Of a DNA stretch of 64,000 nt, positions 44,220-53,353 are shown piece after piece (position 1 is the stretch's first letter; the number at the start of each line of letters is the position of its first letter). Both the position numbers and the translations under genes were made by a program. The stretch is from Zeaxanthinibacter enoshimensis (lineage in GTDB: Bacteria; Bacteroidota; Bacteroidia; Flavobacteriales; Flavobacteriaceae): positions 1,169,727-1,233,726 of the forward strand of contig NZ_SNYI01000002.1 of the NCBI RefSeq assembly GCF_004362865.1, written 5' to 3'. The notes below the pieces were generated by a model. It had not been told where the DNA came from and ran no database searches. It saw only the letters and a list, made by a program, of their open reading frames with translations.

Positions 44220-45644
44220 ATGAGTGTTACTGCCAATTCTGTTTGGAATAATTGCCTGGAATTTATTCAGGACAACATCCAACCGCAGGCATTCAAAACT
44301 TGGTTTGAGCCCATCAAACCCATTAAGTTATCCGAAGGCGCCTTAAGCATACAAGTACCCAGTAAATTCTTTTACGAATGGCTGGAAGAGCACTATGTAA
44401 AATTACTGAAAGTGGCTTTGACCAAAGAGTTGGGAAACACAGCAAAACTGGTCTACATCATAAAGATGGAGAACACTTACGGCAACAAGGAACCTTTTAC
44501 GGAACAAATTCCAAGTACCAACAGGGGCCAGGTATCTCCACAGGAAATGGATGTGCCGATCAAGTCCAAGAATCCCGAATTAAAGAACCCGTTCGTGATT
44601 CCCGGCATCAGGAATATAAAGATTGAATCGCAACTCAACCCAAGTTATAATTTCGACAATTTTCTAGAAGGGGACTCGAACCGGCTTGCTCGTTCTGCAG
44701 GAATGGCAGTAGCCAATAAGCCCGGAGGAACTTCTTTTAATCCTCTTTTGGTTTTCGGAGGTGTTGGTCTGGGTAAGACTCACTTAGCCCATGCCATCGG
44801 TGTGGAAATAAAAGATAAATACCCGGAACGTACCGTACTCTATATATCTGCAGAAAAGTTTACACAACAGTATATTGAATCGGTTAAAAAGAATACCCGG
44901 AATGATTTTATTCACTTTTATCAACTCATAGATGTACTTATCATAGATGATGTACAGTTTCTTTCAGGGAAATCCGGGACCCAGGATGTATTCTTCCATA
45001 TCTTCAACCATCTTCATCAGAATGGGAAGCAAGTGATCCTTACCTCTGATAAAGCGCCTGTGGATATGCAGGATATTGAACAGCGTTTGCTTTCGCGATT
45101 CAAATGGGGCCTTTCTGCAGAACTGCAGAGTCCTGATTTCGAAACCAGGATCTCTATACTAAAGAATAAGCTTTACAGGGACGGTGTAGAAATGTCTGAA
45201 GAGATCATTGATTATGTGGCCAAACATATCAAGAGTAATATCCGTGAATTGGAGGGGGCTATCATTTCACTTATCGCCCAGTCATCCTTCAATAAAAAGG
45301 AAGTGACATTAGAACTGGCGCAGGAAGTGGTCGAGAAATTTGTTAAGAACACCAAACGGGAAGTTTCTATTGATTACATCCAGAAGGTTGTCTCCGATTA
45401 TTTCGAGATGGATGTCGCCACGCTCCAATCCAAAACCAGGAAAAGACATATCGTACAGGCGAGACAGTTAGCCATGTTCTTTGCTAAGAAGTTTACCAAG
45501 GCTTCCCTTGCCAGTATCGGTTCACAGATCGGGAAACGAGACCACGCTACAGTGCTCCACGCCTGTAAGACCGTTGACAACCTTGCCGAAACAGACAAAC
45601 AATTCCGCAAGTATATCGACGATCTCACGAAGAAATTCTCCTGA
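44220..45644 (+). CDS. dnaA: chromosomal replication initiator DnaA
   Basis: 474 aa. Domain I (residues 1-85; VWNNCLEFIQDNIQPQAFKTWFEPI), variable domain II (about 86-135), AAA+ domain III with Walker A GGVGLGKT at 180-187, Walker B LIIDDVQFLSG and sensor-2 region, and DNA-binding domain IV with the signature ASIGSQIGKRDHATVLHACKTV near residues 435-460. Start MSVTANSVW agrees with relatives. The gene stands alone: dnaN, gyrB and recF do not follow, as is usual in this phylum. Confidence 0.98.
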   Translation: MSVTANSVWNNCLEFIQDNIQPQAFKTWFEPIKPIKLSEGALSIQVPSKFFYEWLEEHYVKLLKVALTKELGNTAKLVYIIKMENTYGNKEPFTEQIPSTNRGQVSPQEMDVPIKSKNPELKNPFVIPGIRNIKIESQLNPSYNFDNFLEGDSNRLARSAGMAVANKPGGTSFNPLLVFGGVGLGKTHLAHAIGVEIKDKYPERTVLYISAEKFTQQYIESVKKNTRNDFIHFYQLIDVLIIDDVQFLSGKSGTQDVFFHIFNHLHQNGKQVILTSDKAPVDMQDIEQRLLSRFKWGLSAELQSPDFETRISILKNKLYRDGVEMSEEIIDYVAKHIKSNIRELEGAIISLIAQSSFNKKEVTLELAQEVVEKFVKNTKREVSIDYIQKVVSDYFEMDVATLQSKTRKRHIVQARQLAMFFAKKFTKASLASIGSQIGKRDHATVLHACKTVDNLAETDKQFRKYIDDLTKKFS

Positions 45645-45764
45645 TCAGGCCGTTGACCGATCGTTTATCGACAGCTTTCTTTTTCTAAAGTGCAATTTGC
45701 AGAAACTCCCAGCACTCTTGCCCAAAGGATTTTTTATATTGTAGCAGCAAAAGCTGAGCTCATC

Positions 45765-46244
45765 ATGAATGAACCGCCTATCCGAATATTAATGGTATGC
45801 CTGGGAAATATCTGCCGCTCTCCCCTGGCTGAAGGGATCCTGAAAGAAATGGCAGACCCGGAAAAAATCATGGTCGAATCTGCGGGAACAGCCGGGTACC
45901 ATGTAGGCAATCCACCTGATCCCCGTTCAGTTTCCATCGCATCTAAATACGGTATCGATATCAGCACACAGCGTTGCCGGAAATTCGGGCCCTCTGATTT
46001 CGAGGAATTTGACCTGATTCTTGCTATGGACCGCAGTAATTACAGGAACATTCTGCAACTGGCGAATGGCGAGCATCATTATGCAAAAGTACGCCTGCTT
46101 ATGGAGGAACTGCCTGATGGACCGGACGAAGTTCCCGACCCTTATTACGGGGGGCAAGACGGTTTTGAAAATGTTTTCCAATTGGTATCCAGGGCCTGTA
46201 AAGCTTTATTGAATCGCCTGGAAAATGAAAAGAAAGATGTATGA
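45765..46244 (+). CDS. low-molecular-weight protein tyrosine phosphatase
   Basis: 159 aa. The P-loop VCLGNICRSPLAEG (residues 10-23) carries the nucleophile Cys and the Arg; the general acid Asp is in VPDPYYGG near residue 126. Start ATG 45765 gives the P-loop its normal distance from the N terminus; the longer frame from 45690 adds 25 residues with no homology. It overlaps the next gene by 4 bp. It may dephosphorylate tyrosine-phosphorylated proteins, or possibly arginine-phosphorylated ones; no kinase is nearby. Confidence 0.95.
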   Translation: MNEPPIRILMVCLGNICRSPLAEGILKEMADPEKIMVESAGTAGYHVGNPPDPRSVSIASKYGIDISTQRCRKFGPSDFEEFDLILAMDRSNYRNILQLANGEHHYAKVRLLMEELPDGPDEVPDPYYGGQDGFENVFQLVSRACKALLNRLENEKKDV

Positions 46245-46954
46245 GCAATAACTACGGAAATCTATACCTGATTCCTTCTACCCTTGGCGATACTGCGCCT
46301 TTGGAGGTACTTCCCATATCTATTAAGGGAGCTATTGAAAAAATAGACCACTATATCGTAGAGAATGAAAAAACTGCCAGGCATTTTATCAAAAAGATCA
46401 GCCCGCGAAAATCACAGCCGGGCCTCCAGTTGTCGCTGCTGAACAAATTTACGGAGCCATCAGAAATTGAAGGGTTCCTGGATCCTTGTCTTTCAGGTAT
46501 ACCCGTGGGTATCCTCTCCGAGGCGGGTTGCCCGGGGATAGCTGACCCAGGGGCGGAAATCGTTCGTTTAGCACACGAAAAGAACATTAGGGTAGTTCCT
46601 ATGGTCGGGCCATCTTCTATTTTACTGGCAATGATGGCCAGCGGGATGAATGGTCAGAGTTTTGCTTTTAACGGGTATTTACCCATTGAAGGATCAGAAC
46701 GAAAATCGGCCATTAAGAGAGCCGAAAAAATTTCCAGGGAACAACAGCAGGCACAGGTATTCATTGAAACACCCTACAGGAATGATAAATTATTATCAGA
46801 ACTGATCCGGACCCTCAATAAGGGTACCCGCCTGTGCGTGGCATGCGATCTTACCCTGCCTACAGAATACATACGCTCTAAGGTGGTATCTGAATGGAAG
46901 GATAATGAAGAATCCCTTCATAAACGACCGACAATCTTTATCATCCAGGCATAA
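46241..46954 (+). CDS. RsmI-like tetrapyrrole-methylase-fold SAM methyltransferase
   Basis: 237 aa, the tetrapyrrole-methylase fold. It starts GNLYLIPSTLGDTAPLEVLP, has the SAM-binding AGCPGIADPGAEIVRLAHEKNIRVVPMVGPSSILLAMMASGMNGQSFAFNGYLP, and lacks the C-terminal extension of full RsmI (about 280 aa). RsmI 2'-O-methylates C1402 of 16S rRNA; this shorter Bacteroidota version is usually grouped with it, but activity is not proven by sequence. Its ATG overlaps the phosphatase stop. Confidence 0.88.
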   Translation: MSNNYGNLYLIPSTLGDTAPLEVLPISIKGAIEKIDHYIVENEKTARHFIKKISPRKSQPGLQLSLLNKFTEPSEIEGFLDPCLSGIPVGILSEAGCPGIADPGAEIVRLAHEKNIRVVPMVGPSSILLAMMASGMNGQSFAFNGYLPIEGSERKSAIKRAEKISREQQQAQVFIETPYRNDKLLSELIRTLNKGTRLCVACDLTLPTEYIRSKVVSEWKDNEESLHKRPTIFIIQA

Positions 46955-46957
46955 AAA

Positions 46958-46985
46958 AACCCCGGTACAACCGGGGTTCTTATTT
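46958..46985. terminator. bidirectional intrinsic terminator
   Basis: AACCCCGG / CCGGGGTT with loop TACAA, A-run before and T-rich tract after, between the convergent methyltransferase and lysozyme-like genes. Confidence 0.9.
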
Positions 46986-46995
46986 TTAAAATTAT

Positions 46996-47628
46996 TTATA
47001 TCCTGGGGTTTTTACGGGCCATGATCCTGGAGACATCGTACCCGGAAAACTTACGCATATATTCAGAAATGCTTGTTCCGTAGGCGTCTTTGGTATCATA
47101 ATTTCCATAAGACCTGAGATACTTCTTCACGTTTCCAGCACCTGCCAGGTGGGCAGCCGCCAGGATCCCTGATTCAGTAACTTCTACTCCATGAATCTTG
47201 TGGCCAACAAACCACTCTATATCCTTCCTGAGAATCCACTTATTCCTTGCAAGGTTGGTCATAAAGACCTTTTCCTGCAAACTCGGATCATTTAAGAACT
47301 GACTTGCATTGTAAACACCCATCAGTTGTAAGGTATTTATACCAAACTGGTATTTACCTAAGTATCCTAATGTATTGATCACGAAATAATTACCTTGGGA
47401 TTCTTTGAAAGCCAGAGCTTCTTTAAAACCGACGTAGGAACTTCCTAAAAAAGGAGGCGCTACTCGTTGGGGCATCGGCGCGATCTCGTATTGGGGATAC
47501 AATACCGCAGTAGGTTCTTTTATTCTCAAAGTTTCCGGCAGGGTGGTGTTAACCGGCCTTTTTAGCCCAAAACTTCCGAAAATAGCGATCATGATAAGAG
47601 GACTACTCAACAGTATCCGCTTTCTCAT
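46996..47628 (-). CDS. lysozyme-like (lytic transglycosylase-fold) exported protein
   Basis: 210 aa with an N-terminal hydrophobic segment (residues 5-22) acting as signal peptide or anchor. The core ALAFKESQGNYFVINTLGYLGKYQFGINTLQLMGV has the Glu-Ser and GxYQF pattern of SLT/lysozyme-like domains, and ILAAAHLAGAGNVKKYLRSYG matches the later AHL-GAG-V segment. It probably cleaves peptidoglycan glycan strands in the periplasm. No LysM domain is seen. Nearby mltG encodes another peptidoglycan-cleaving enzyme. Confidence 0.83.
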   Translation of the reverse strand: MRKRILLSSPLIMIAIFGSFGLKRPVNTTLPETLRIKEPTAVLYPQYEIAPMPQRVAPPFLGSSYVGFKEALAFKESQGNYFVINTLGYLGKYQFGINTLQLMGVYNASQFLNDPSLQEKVFMTNLARNKWILRKDIEWFVGHKIHGVEVTESGILAAAHLAGAGNVKKYLRSYGNYDTKDAYGTSISEYMRKFSGYDVSRIMARKNPRI

Positions 47629-47684
47629 TAAAGATGATTTCTTAAGAATTACAGCCCCGGAGGGCCTACTTAAATTTCACCCTA

Positions 47685-47692
47685 CAAATATA
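47685..47692 (-). promoter_or_regulatory. promoter -7 element for the lysozyme-like gene
   Basis: On the minus strand TATATTTG matches TAnnTTTG exactly, 57 bp before the ATG. No good -33 TTG at 19-21 bp. Confidence 0.5.
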
Positions 47693-47775
47693 GATTGCAT
47701 TCTCTGATAAAATTGTAAGAATTTATTAAAATATTGCCTCGATGGGATAAAGTGTGCAATTTGAGGGGTAAACTA

Positions 47776-48819
47776 CTATCGTTTTATATTCTGCTCATTG
47801 ATCCACCGGACGTACTGTGCCTTATTCCTGTTGTGCTGTGATAAGGTTTTGGCAAACTTATGATACCCGAAATTCTCGACATCCGCAACAAAATACAGGT
47901 AGTCGTGTTTTTCGGGTTGCAACACAGCTTTGATCGCCGATATATCGGGCATTGCGATAGGTCCCGGGGGAAGGCCGGCGTATTTGTATGTATTATAAGG
48001 TGAGTCTAACGCCAGGTCTTTGTAAAGGACTCTTTTAATTATGGTATCGTGATCGCCGGTTTGCTCTTTTATCGCATAGATGACGGTTGGATCTGCCTGC
48101 AGCAGCATATTCCGGCGCAATCGATTCAGGTAAACCCCAGCTACACGCGGTCTTTCATCAACTTTCGCGGTCTCTTTATGAACTATAGAAGCCAAAGTAG
48201 TTGCTTCTGTGGGTGTCAAGCCTTGTGACTCCGCTTGTTTTACACGTTCTTCTGTCCAGAATCTCTCGTATTCCCGCTTCATACGATCCCTGAACTCCTC
48301 GGCAGATGTATTCCAGAAGAATTCATAGGAATTGGGGAGGTACAGGACGATGGCGTTACGCAAATCCAGGTTCTGAGCCTCCAGGAACTCAGTATCTCTG
48401 AATGCGGCAAGAAGTTCAAGGCTGTCAGCTTCGATCTGGGCAGCTATCCTTCCCGCAAGTTCAGGCAGGGTCTCCTGGTTGTTAAAGGAAACCATTAAAG
48501 GAGCGTTGCGACTCCTCAGTACATTCACGAGCGTATTGTTATTCATACCCCGCTCTATGGCATACCGCCCGGGTTTTATATTTACACTATATTTCTTTTG
48601 CCTTGCAACTGCAGCAAAGGACTCCGGATCTTCGAGCAAAGGTGAAATTTGCTCGTATACCTGGCTGAAATCTGCTCCTGTGGGAATATGAACATAGACC
48701 TGTTCCTCAGAAAACCGTGTATTTGGTGTGAATAAGGCATCATAAATGCGATAAGAGAACCAACCCATCACCACCAAACCTAGGATGGCGACAATCCATA
48801 ATATCTTTTTGATATACAT
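47776..48819 (-). CDS. mltG: endolytic transglycosylase MltG
   Basis: Cuts nascent glycan strands and so sets their length. 347 aa, one N-terminal transmembrane helix (residues 5-25), a LysM-like domain and the YceG catalytic domain with the active Glu in TTLASIVHKETAKVDERPRVAGVYLNRL, followed by LLQADPTVIYAI and SPYNTYKYAGLPPGPIAMPDISAIKAVLQP. Inner membrane facing the periplasm. It is the last gene of dapF-GNAT-mltG, abutting the GNAT gene without a gap. Confidence 0.96.
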   Translation of the reverse strand: MYIKKILWIVAILGLVVMGWFSYRIYDALFTPNTRFSEEQVYVHIPTGADFSQVYEQISPLLEDPESFAAVARQKKYSVNIKPGRYAIERGMNNNTLVNVLRSRNAPLMVSFNNQETLPELAGRIAAQIEADSLELLAAFRDTEFLEAQNLDLRNAIVLYLPNSYEFFWNTSAEEFRDRMKREYERFWTEERVKQAESQGLTPTEATTLASIVHKETAKVDERPRVAGVYLNRLRRNMLLQADPTVIYAIKEQTGDHDTIIKRVLYKDLALDSPYNTYKYAGLPPGPIAMPDISAIKAVLQPEKHDYLYFVADVENFGYHKFAKTLSQHNRNKAQYVRWINEQNIKR

Positions 48820-49344
48820 TTACTTATTGATCTTTTGAAATAATAATTCGTCCTGGTAACGGCCGTTGATATAGTTCCAGTCTTCTTTCAGGCCAGCCTG
48901 CACAAAGCCTAATTTTTTAAACAGGTGTATACTTCTTTTATTGTCCGCCCCCACATTCGCAAACAGCTGGTGAAGGTCTAAAGTATCAAAGGCGTAATTG
49001 CATAATAACTCTACTGCTTCCTTGCCAATACCTTTATTGCGGTGTTTCTCTTCGGCAATAAGGATTCCTAAGCCAGCCCGCCTGTGTTTAGGGTCAAAAT
49101 CAAACAGGTCTATCAACCCTAAGCGTTCACCCATCACCGAAGTGATACACAAACGTAATTGTTTAACATCGTAAATATCCCGGTGAGCGTTTTCCAGGTA
49201 TAATTTCAGGACATGCCTGGCATATGGCGTAGTGGTACCACTCACTTCCCATACCTCATGAGCGTTCTCCAAATCATATAGGAAATCCAGGTCTTCGGGT
49301 TCCAAAGCCCTCAGGATGATATGATTTCCCCTCAGTTTCAGCAT
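48820..49344 (-). CDS. GNAT acetyltransferase, RimJ/RimL-like
   Basis: 174 aa. N-terminal LRGNHIILRALEPEDLDFLYDLENAHEVWEVS is typical of the RimJ/RimL/SpeG group. Motif A is AGLGILIAEEKHRNKGIGKEAVELLCNYAF, and motif B LHQLFANVGADNKRSIHLFKKLGFVQAG. It could acetylate a ribosomal protein N terminus, a polyamine or another amine. It overlaps dapF by 7 bp and directly precedes mltG. Confidence 0.92.
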   Translation of the reverse strand: MLKLRGNHIILRALEPEDLDFLYDLENAHEVWEVSGTTTPYARHVLKLYLENAHRDIYDVKQLRLCITSVMGERLGLIDLFDFDPKHRRAGLGILIAEEKHRNKGIGKEAVELLCNYAFDTLDLHQLFANVGADNKRSIHLFKKLGFVQAGLKEDWNYINGRYQDELLFQKINK

Positions 49345-50114
49345 ACTAACTTTCCTTTGAAAACCTGGTCTGCCGGGCCTACCAGGTAAATTTCAGCATA
49401 GTGATCGCCTGTCCATCTAAATCGCACCTTAAGCTCTCCGCCCAGGGTCCTGATCACATATTCCTCCGGGTGGTCGTTCCGTTTTCCGTGCATGGCCAAG
49501 GCAACAGCTGTTACCCCGGTGCCGCAGGAATAAGTTTCATCTTCCACTCCCCTCTCATAGGTTCGCACAAAAAACTGGTTTTCCCCTTCCGGTTTGACAA
49601 AATTCACATTACTCCCTTTTTCTCCATACAGATCGTACCTGATCCTGGCACCTTCTTCTTTTACCGGGTATGATTCAAGTTCAGTAATTTCCTGAACATG
49701 GTGAGGAGAACCCGTATCCAGGAAAAAAGAACCGGAGTTGCGGTCTATATTGTTGACATCCTGCATTTTCAGGCTGATCAGATCTCCTTCGATACTTGCT
49801 TCATGGGGTCCGTCTACGGCAATAAAGCGGGTTTTATCCCGGATGATTCCCAGGTCCCTGGCAAATGCCACTATACACCTTCCGCCATTACCACACATAC
49901 TGCCTTCACCCCCATCGGAATTGAAATACACCATCCGGAAGTCATACTCAGGATCGGATTCTAACAATATTAATCCGTCTGCTCCTATGCCAAATCGACG
50001 GTCACAAAGCCGGGCAATGAGTTTGGTATCGTTTTTGCTAAAAAGAGATTGACGATTATCGATCATGATAAAGTCGTTTCCCGTACCCTGGTATTTGTAG
50101 AAATTGATGTCCAT
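49338..50114 (-). CDS. dapF: diaminopimelate epimerase
   Basis: Converts LL- to meso-diaminopimelate for lysine and peptidoglycan synthesis. 258 aa from the ATG at 50114; an upstream in-frame ATG at 50132 would add six residues. Sequence begins FYKYQGTGNDFIMIDN. The two catalytic Cys lie in GSMCGNGGRC (Cys74) and TYSCGTGVTAVA. The operon with mltG links precursor supply and glycan processing, at least in expression. Confidence 0.96.
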   Translation of the reverse strand: MDINFYKYQGTGNDFIMIDNRQSLFSKNDTKLIARLCDRRFGIGADGLILLESDPEYDFRMVYFNSDGGEGSMCGNGGRCIVAFARDLGIIRDKTRFIAVDGPHEASIEGDLISLKMQDVNNIDRNSGSFFLDTGSPHHVQEITELESYPVKEEGARIRYDLYGEKGSNVNFVKPEGENQFFVRTYERGVEDETYSCGTGVTAVALAMHGKRNDHPEEYVIRTLGGELKVRFRWTGDHYAEIYLVGPADQVFKGKLVC

Positions 50115-50162
50115 AGTGAATATAGGGGTCAAAGATATGACTTTATTTATGGAGAAATGAAC

Positions 50163-50185
50163 GGTTAAAAAAGGGTTAAACCCTT
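50163..50185 (+). promoter_or_regulatory. phased GGTTAA repeats and palindrome upstream of htrA
   Basis: GGTTAA at 50163 and 50174 repeat with an 11-bp period; the second is part of the palindrome AAGGGTTAAACCCTT (50171-50185). In the gene direction it reads GGTTAAAAAAGGGTTAA, the same orientation as the repeats before rprX. Possible response-regulator site. Confidence 0.45.
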
Positions 50186-50244
50186 AATCGCAGTACCATT
50201 TTCAATTAATTTTACGAAGAAGTCGATTAAAATTTTAAGTATTT

Positions 50245-51639
50245 ATGAAACGATTAACACATCTTCTAATGGTTTCCATCCTTGGGGGGGCAATCACTCT
50301 CGGGGCTTACAAGCTATTTTTTGAGAACTCTAAATTCGCCGTGGTAACAGAAGACCAGGGAGCCCCATATTTCACCACCAGTAATCTGGACGCCTCTGTG
50401 AGAGGTGCGGGGATAAACGAAGTAGACTTTACGGTAGCTGCAGAGAAGACTGTGAATGCGGTGGTTCACGTGAAAAATGTTACGGTGAACGAGGTTCCCA
50501 ACAATTTCTGGGAATATTTCTATGGTTCCCAGGGCAGCCAACGCCCCCAGGTGGGCACCGGGTCCGGGGTGATTATTTCGCCGGATGGGTATATAGTGAC
50601 CAACAACCACGTGATCGCAAAAGCGGATGCGCTGAGCGTGACCCTGAATAATAATAAGAGTTATAAAGCCGAGATCATTGGTACTGATCCGAATTCGGAT
50701 ATTGCCCTGATCAAGATTGATGCAGACCGAAACCTGCCTTACCTGGCCTTTGGTGATTCTGATAATACGAGGATCGGGGAATGGGTACTTGCCGTTGGAA
50801 ACCCATTTAACCTGACCTCTACTGTAACAGCAGGAATCATTAGTGCAAAAGCCCGTGATTTGGGCAGGACCGATCAATCCTTCCTGCAGACAGACGCCGC
50901 GGTAAACCCGGGAAATAGTGGAGGTGCACTGGTCAATACCAATGGAGACCTTATCGGGATCAATACGGCCATTACCTCGCAAACCGGTTCTTATGTGGGC
51001 TATTCCTTTGCCGTTCCAAGTAATATAGCGAAGAAGGTGGTTGAGGATATTATGGAATACGGGAATGTACAGAAGGGAATACTGGGGATAAGTTCTCCGA
51101 GATTGAATACGCCATACGCAGTAGAAAATGGTATCGATGAGATAGAAGGTGTATATATAGATGGTATTGAAGAAGATTCCGGTGCTGAAGAGGCTGAGTT
51201 AAAGTCCGGGGACGTTATTAAAATGGTAGACGATATCCGGGTGAGAAGGTTCGCTGACCTGACGGGGTATGTAGCTACCAAACGTCCCGGAGATAAGGTT
51301 TTACTGGCTATAGACCGTAACGGGGATGAATTGGAAGTAGAAGTGGAACTCAAGGAACGGCAATCCCTGGTAGTACCCCAAATGGGATTAAAGGTAAAGA
51401 ACCTGAACGAGGAAGATAAGAAGAAGTACAAGACCAAATACGGGGTGAAGATCACGGGCGTACCGGAAACCTACCGGGGGTATGACCTCGAAGGAAAAGT
51501 AATCATGGCTATTGGTGATGAAGAGGTAAGAGATATACAGGATGCACGGACCCTGTTCGGAGCCATCTCCCGCTATGGAAAGACCGTTATTACCATGATC
51601 AACGAAAAGGGAGAACGGGAACGTCTGATCTTTCAATAA
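50245..51639 (+). CDS. htrA: periplasmic Do/HtrA-type serine protease
   Basis: 464 aa envelope protease/chaperone. N-terminal hydrophobic signal or anchor (residues 5-22). Trypsin-like domain with triad His122 (VTNNHVI), Asp152 (NSDIALIKI) and Ser225 (NPGNSGGALV). PDZ1 about residues 275-365 (GILGISSPRLN, SGAEEAELKSGDVI) and a second, more divergent PDZ about 370-464. It is monocistronic with a terminator. Paired GGTTAA repeats upstream hint at envelope-stress control. Confidence 0.95.
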   Translation: MKRLTHLLMVSILGGAITLGAYKLFFENSKFAVVTEDQGAPYFTTSNLDASVRGAGINEVDFTVAAEKTVNAVVHVKNVTVNEVPNNFWEYFYGSQGSQRPQVGTGSGVIISPDGYIVTNNHVIAKADALSVTLNNNKSYKAEIIGTDPNSDIALIKIDADRNLPYLAFGDSDNTRIGEWVLAVGNPFNLTSTVTAGIISAKARDLGRTDQSFLQTDAAVNPGNSGGALVNTNGDLIGINTAITSQTGSYVGYSFAVPSNIAKKVVEDIMEYGNVQKGILGISSPRLNTPYAVENGIDEIEGVYIDGIEEDSGAEEAELKSGDVIKMVDDIRVRRFADLTGYVATKRPGDKVLLAIDRNGDELEVEVELKERQSLVVPQMGLKVKNLNEEDKKKYKTKYGVKITGVPETYRGYDLEGKVIMAIGDEEVRDIQDARTLFGAISRYGKTVITMINEKGERERLIFQ

Positions 51640-51657
51640 GGACTTCATACAGAAATA

Positions 51658-51687
51658 AAAGCACTCTGAACAGGGTGCTTTTTTTGT
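51658..51687 (+). terminator. htrA intrinsic terminator
   Basis: AGCACTCTG / CAGGGTGCT (one T-G wobble) with T7 after it, 20 bp beyond the htrA stop. Confidence 0.85.
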
Positions 51688-51697
51688 TGCCTATTCC

Positions 51698-51729
51698 TTG
51701 TACGAAAACGTTTGAAATAACTACTTTTG
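51698..51729 (+). promoter_or_regulatory. GAPDH promoter
   Basis: TTG at 51698-51700 and TACTTTTG at 51722-51729 (TAnnTTTG) are separated by 21 bp, slightly longer than the usual 19, 25 bp before the ATG. Confidence 0.5.
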
Positions 51730-51754
51730 CACTGAAAAATTTTAAACCTCATCA

Positions 51755-53206
51755 ATGAATACCGCAAAATCCTATGAAAAGGAACTGGCCTTCCAGGCTG
51801 ACCGCCGAAAAGCCACCACAGAATTCATTAAGATCATCAGCGACCTATGGTATGACCGGTCTATCGAAGTAGTGTTATTCAAAAACCAGATCATTGATAA
51901 AAACGTCAGTGAGATCATTAACCTGCATGAATATGCCGGTGAATTTGTTCAAAAACCGATTTCGATCTTTGACTCGGTCGAGCTACTGAGGGCGATCAAC
52001 GATATCAACCTCCCTCCTTCCAAACTGGATATCGGTAAACTCACTTACGAGTACCATACCAATGATAACAACCAGTATCACAATGTAAAATCCTTTGTTC
52101 TTGATAAATTACAAGGGGCAAATGAAACTGAGGAGATCAAGCCTAAGGATGTGGTTCTGTACGGATTTGGACGGATAGGACGTTTGCTGGCCCGCGAGCT
52201 GATGGCCAAAACCGGGAAGGGCAATCAACTGCGGTTGAGAGCAGTGGTTACCAGGGGGGCACTTACAGAAGAAATACTTGAAAAAAGAGCCACCTTACTC
52301 AGAACAGATTCGGTGCACGGACAATTTTCCGGAACTGTGGATACCGATTTTAAGAACCATGCCTTACTTATTAATGGTACTACCGTTCACATGATCTCAT
52401 CCCAGGATCCGGACACCATAGATTATACCAAGTACGGGATCAAAGATGCATTGATCATTGATAACAGCGGGGCATTTCGCGATGATATATCCCTGGCCAG
52501 GCATCTTAAGAGTAAAGGAGCTGCACAGGTGCTGCTGACAGCACCAGGCAAGAATGTTCCTAATATCGTGCACGGGGTGAACCAACTGGAATTTGATCCT
52601 GATAAGACCCAGATATATTCCGCGGCTTCCTGTACCACCAATGCCATCACACCAATCCTGAAGGTAGTAGACGATTCGCTTGGTATCAAGAAGGGCCACC
52701 TGGAAACGATTCACGCTTATACCAACGACCAGAACCTGGTAGACAACATGCACAGTAAGTACCGCAGGGGACGTGCAGCAGCATTGAACATGGTAATTAC
52801 GGAGACTGGGGCCGGGAAGGCAGTAGCCAAGGCATTACCGGCATTGGAAGGAAAATTGACCTCAAATGCGATCAGGGTTCCTGTACCCAATGGCTCCCTG
52901 GCTATCCTGAACCTGGAAGTAAAGAATAAGACTACCAAGGAGAGCCTGAATACCATAGTGAAGAAATATGCCTTAGAGGGGGACCTGGTAGAACAGATCA
53001 AATATTCACTCAGCAATGAACTTGTTTCTACCGACATTATCGGGACTTCTGCACCTTCTATATATGATAGTACTGCAACCATAGTATCCCCTGACGGAAA
53101 GAACATTGTGCTGTATGTATGGTATGATAACGAGTATGGATATGCCCACCAGGTGATCCGATTGTCCAAGTATATCGCCAAAGTTCGCAGGTATACCTAT
53201 TATTAA
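51755..53206 (+). CDS. gap: glyceraldehyde-3-phosphate dehydrogenase, long form
   Basis: 483 aa, about 150 longer than canonical GAPDH. The extra part is at the N terminus: residues 1-130 are a helical domain (ELAFQADRRKATTEFIKIISDLWYDRSIEVVLF) of unknown role. The Rossmann fold starts at VVLYGFGRIGRLLARELM (residue 133). The catalytic Cys293 is in AASCTTNAITP, with His in HAYTNDQNLVDN and RRGRAAALNMVITETGAGKAVAKALP. The long form is common in Bacteroidota beside a normal-length GAPDH and may serve gluconeogenesis. Monocistronic. Confidence 0.94.
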   Translation: MNTAKSYEKELAFQADRRKATTEFIKIISDLWYDRSIEVVLFKNQIIDKNVSEIINLHEYAGEFVQKPISIFDSVELLRAINDINLPPSKLDIGKLTYEYHTNDNNQYHNVKSFVLDKLQGANETEEIKPKDVVLYGFGRIGRLLARELMAKTGKGNQLRLRAVVTRGALTEEILEKRATLLRTDSVHGQFSGTVDTDFKNHALLINGTTVHMISSQDPDTIDYTKYGIKDALIIDNSGAFRDDISLARHLKSKGAAQVLLTAPGKNVPNIVHGVNQLEFDPDKTQIYSAASCTTNAITPILKVVDDSLGIKKGHLETIHAYTNDQNLVDNMHSKYRRGRAAALNMVITETGAGKAVAKALPALEGKLTSNAIRVPVPNGSLAILNLEVKNKTTKESLNTIVKKYALEGDLVEQIKYSLSNELVSTDIIGTSAPSIYDSTATIVSPDGKNIVLYVWYDNEYGYAHQVIRLSKYIAKVRRYTYY

Positions 53207-53216
53207 TATAAGATTT

Positions 53217-53285
53217 CGCCACTTTATGCGTTCTAACCGTAAATCGAAGGGTTCTGCGGTTAGAACCTTAGTGGCGTTTTTTTTT
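53217..53285 (+). terminator. two-tier GAPDH terminator
   Basis: An outer stem CGCCACT (53217) / AGTGGCG (53270) encloses GTTCTAACCG (53230) / CGGTTAGAAC (53257), followed by T9. Unusually long for an intrinsic terminator. Confidence 0.85.
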
Positions 53286-53353
53286 ATTAATTAATTTAAT
53301 TGAAGTACTTTAGGGGCCTCTCTGAATCGTATAATAAACTAATCTAGATTGCA

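Noticed and set aside
44063..44251. 62-codon frame overlapping the dnaA start
   Set aside because: It runs through a terminator-like hairpin and overlaps the conserved dnaA N terminus; no family resemblance.
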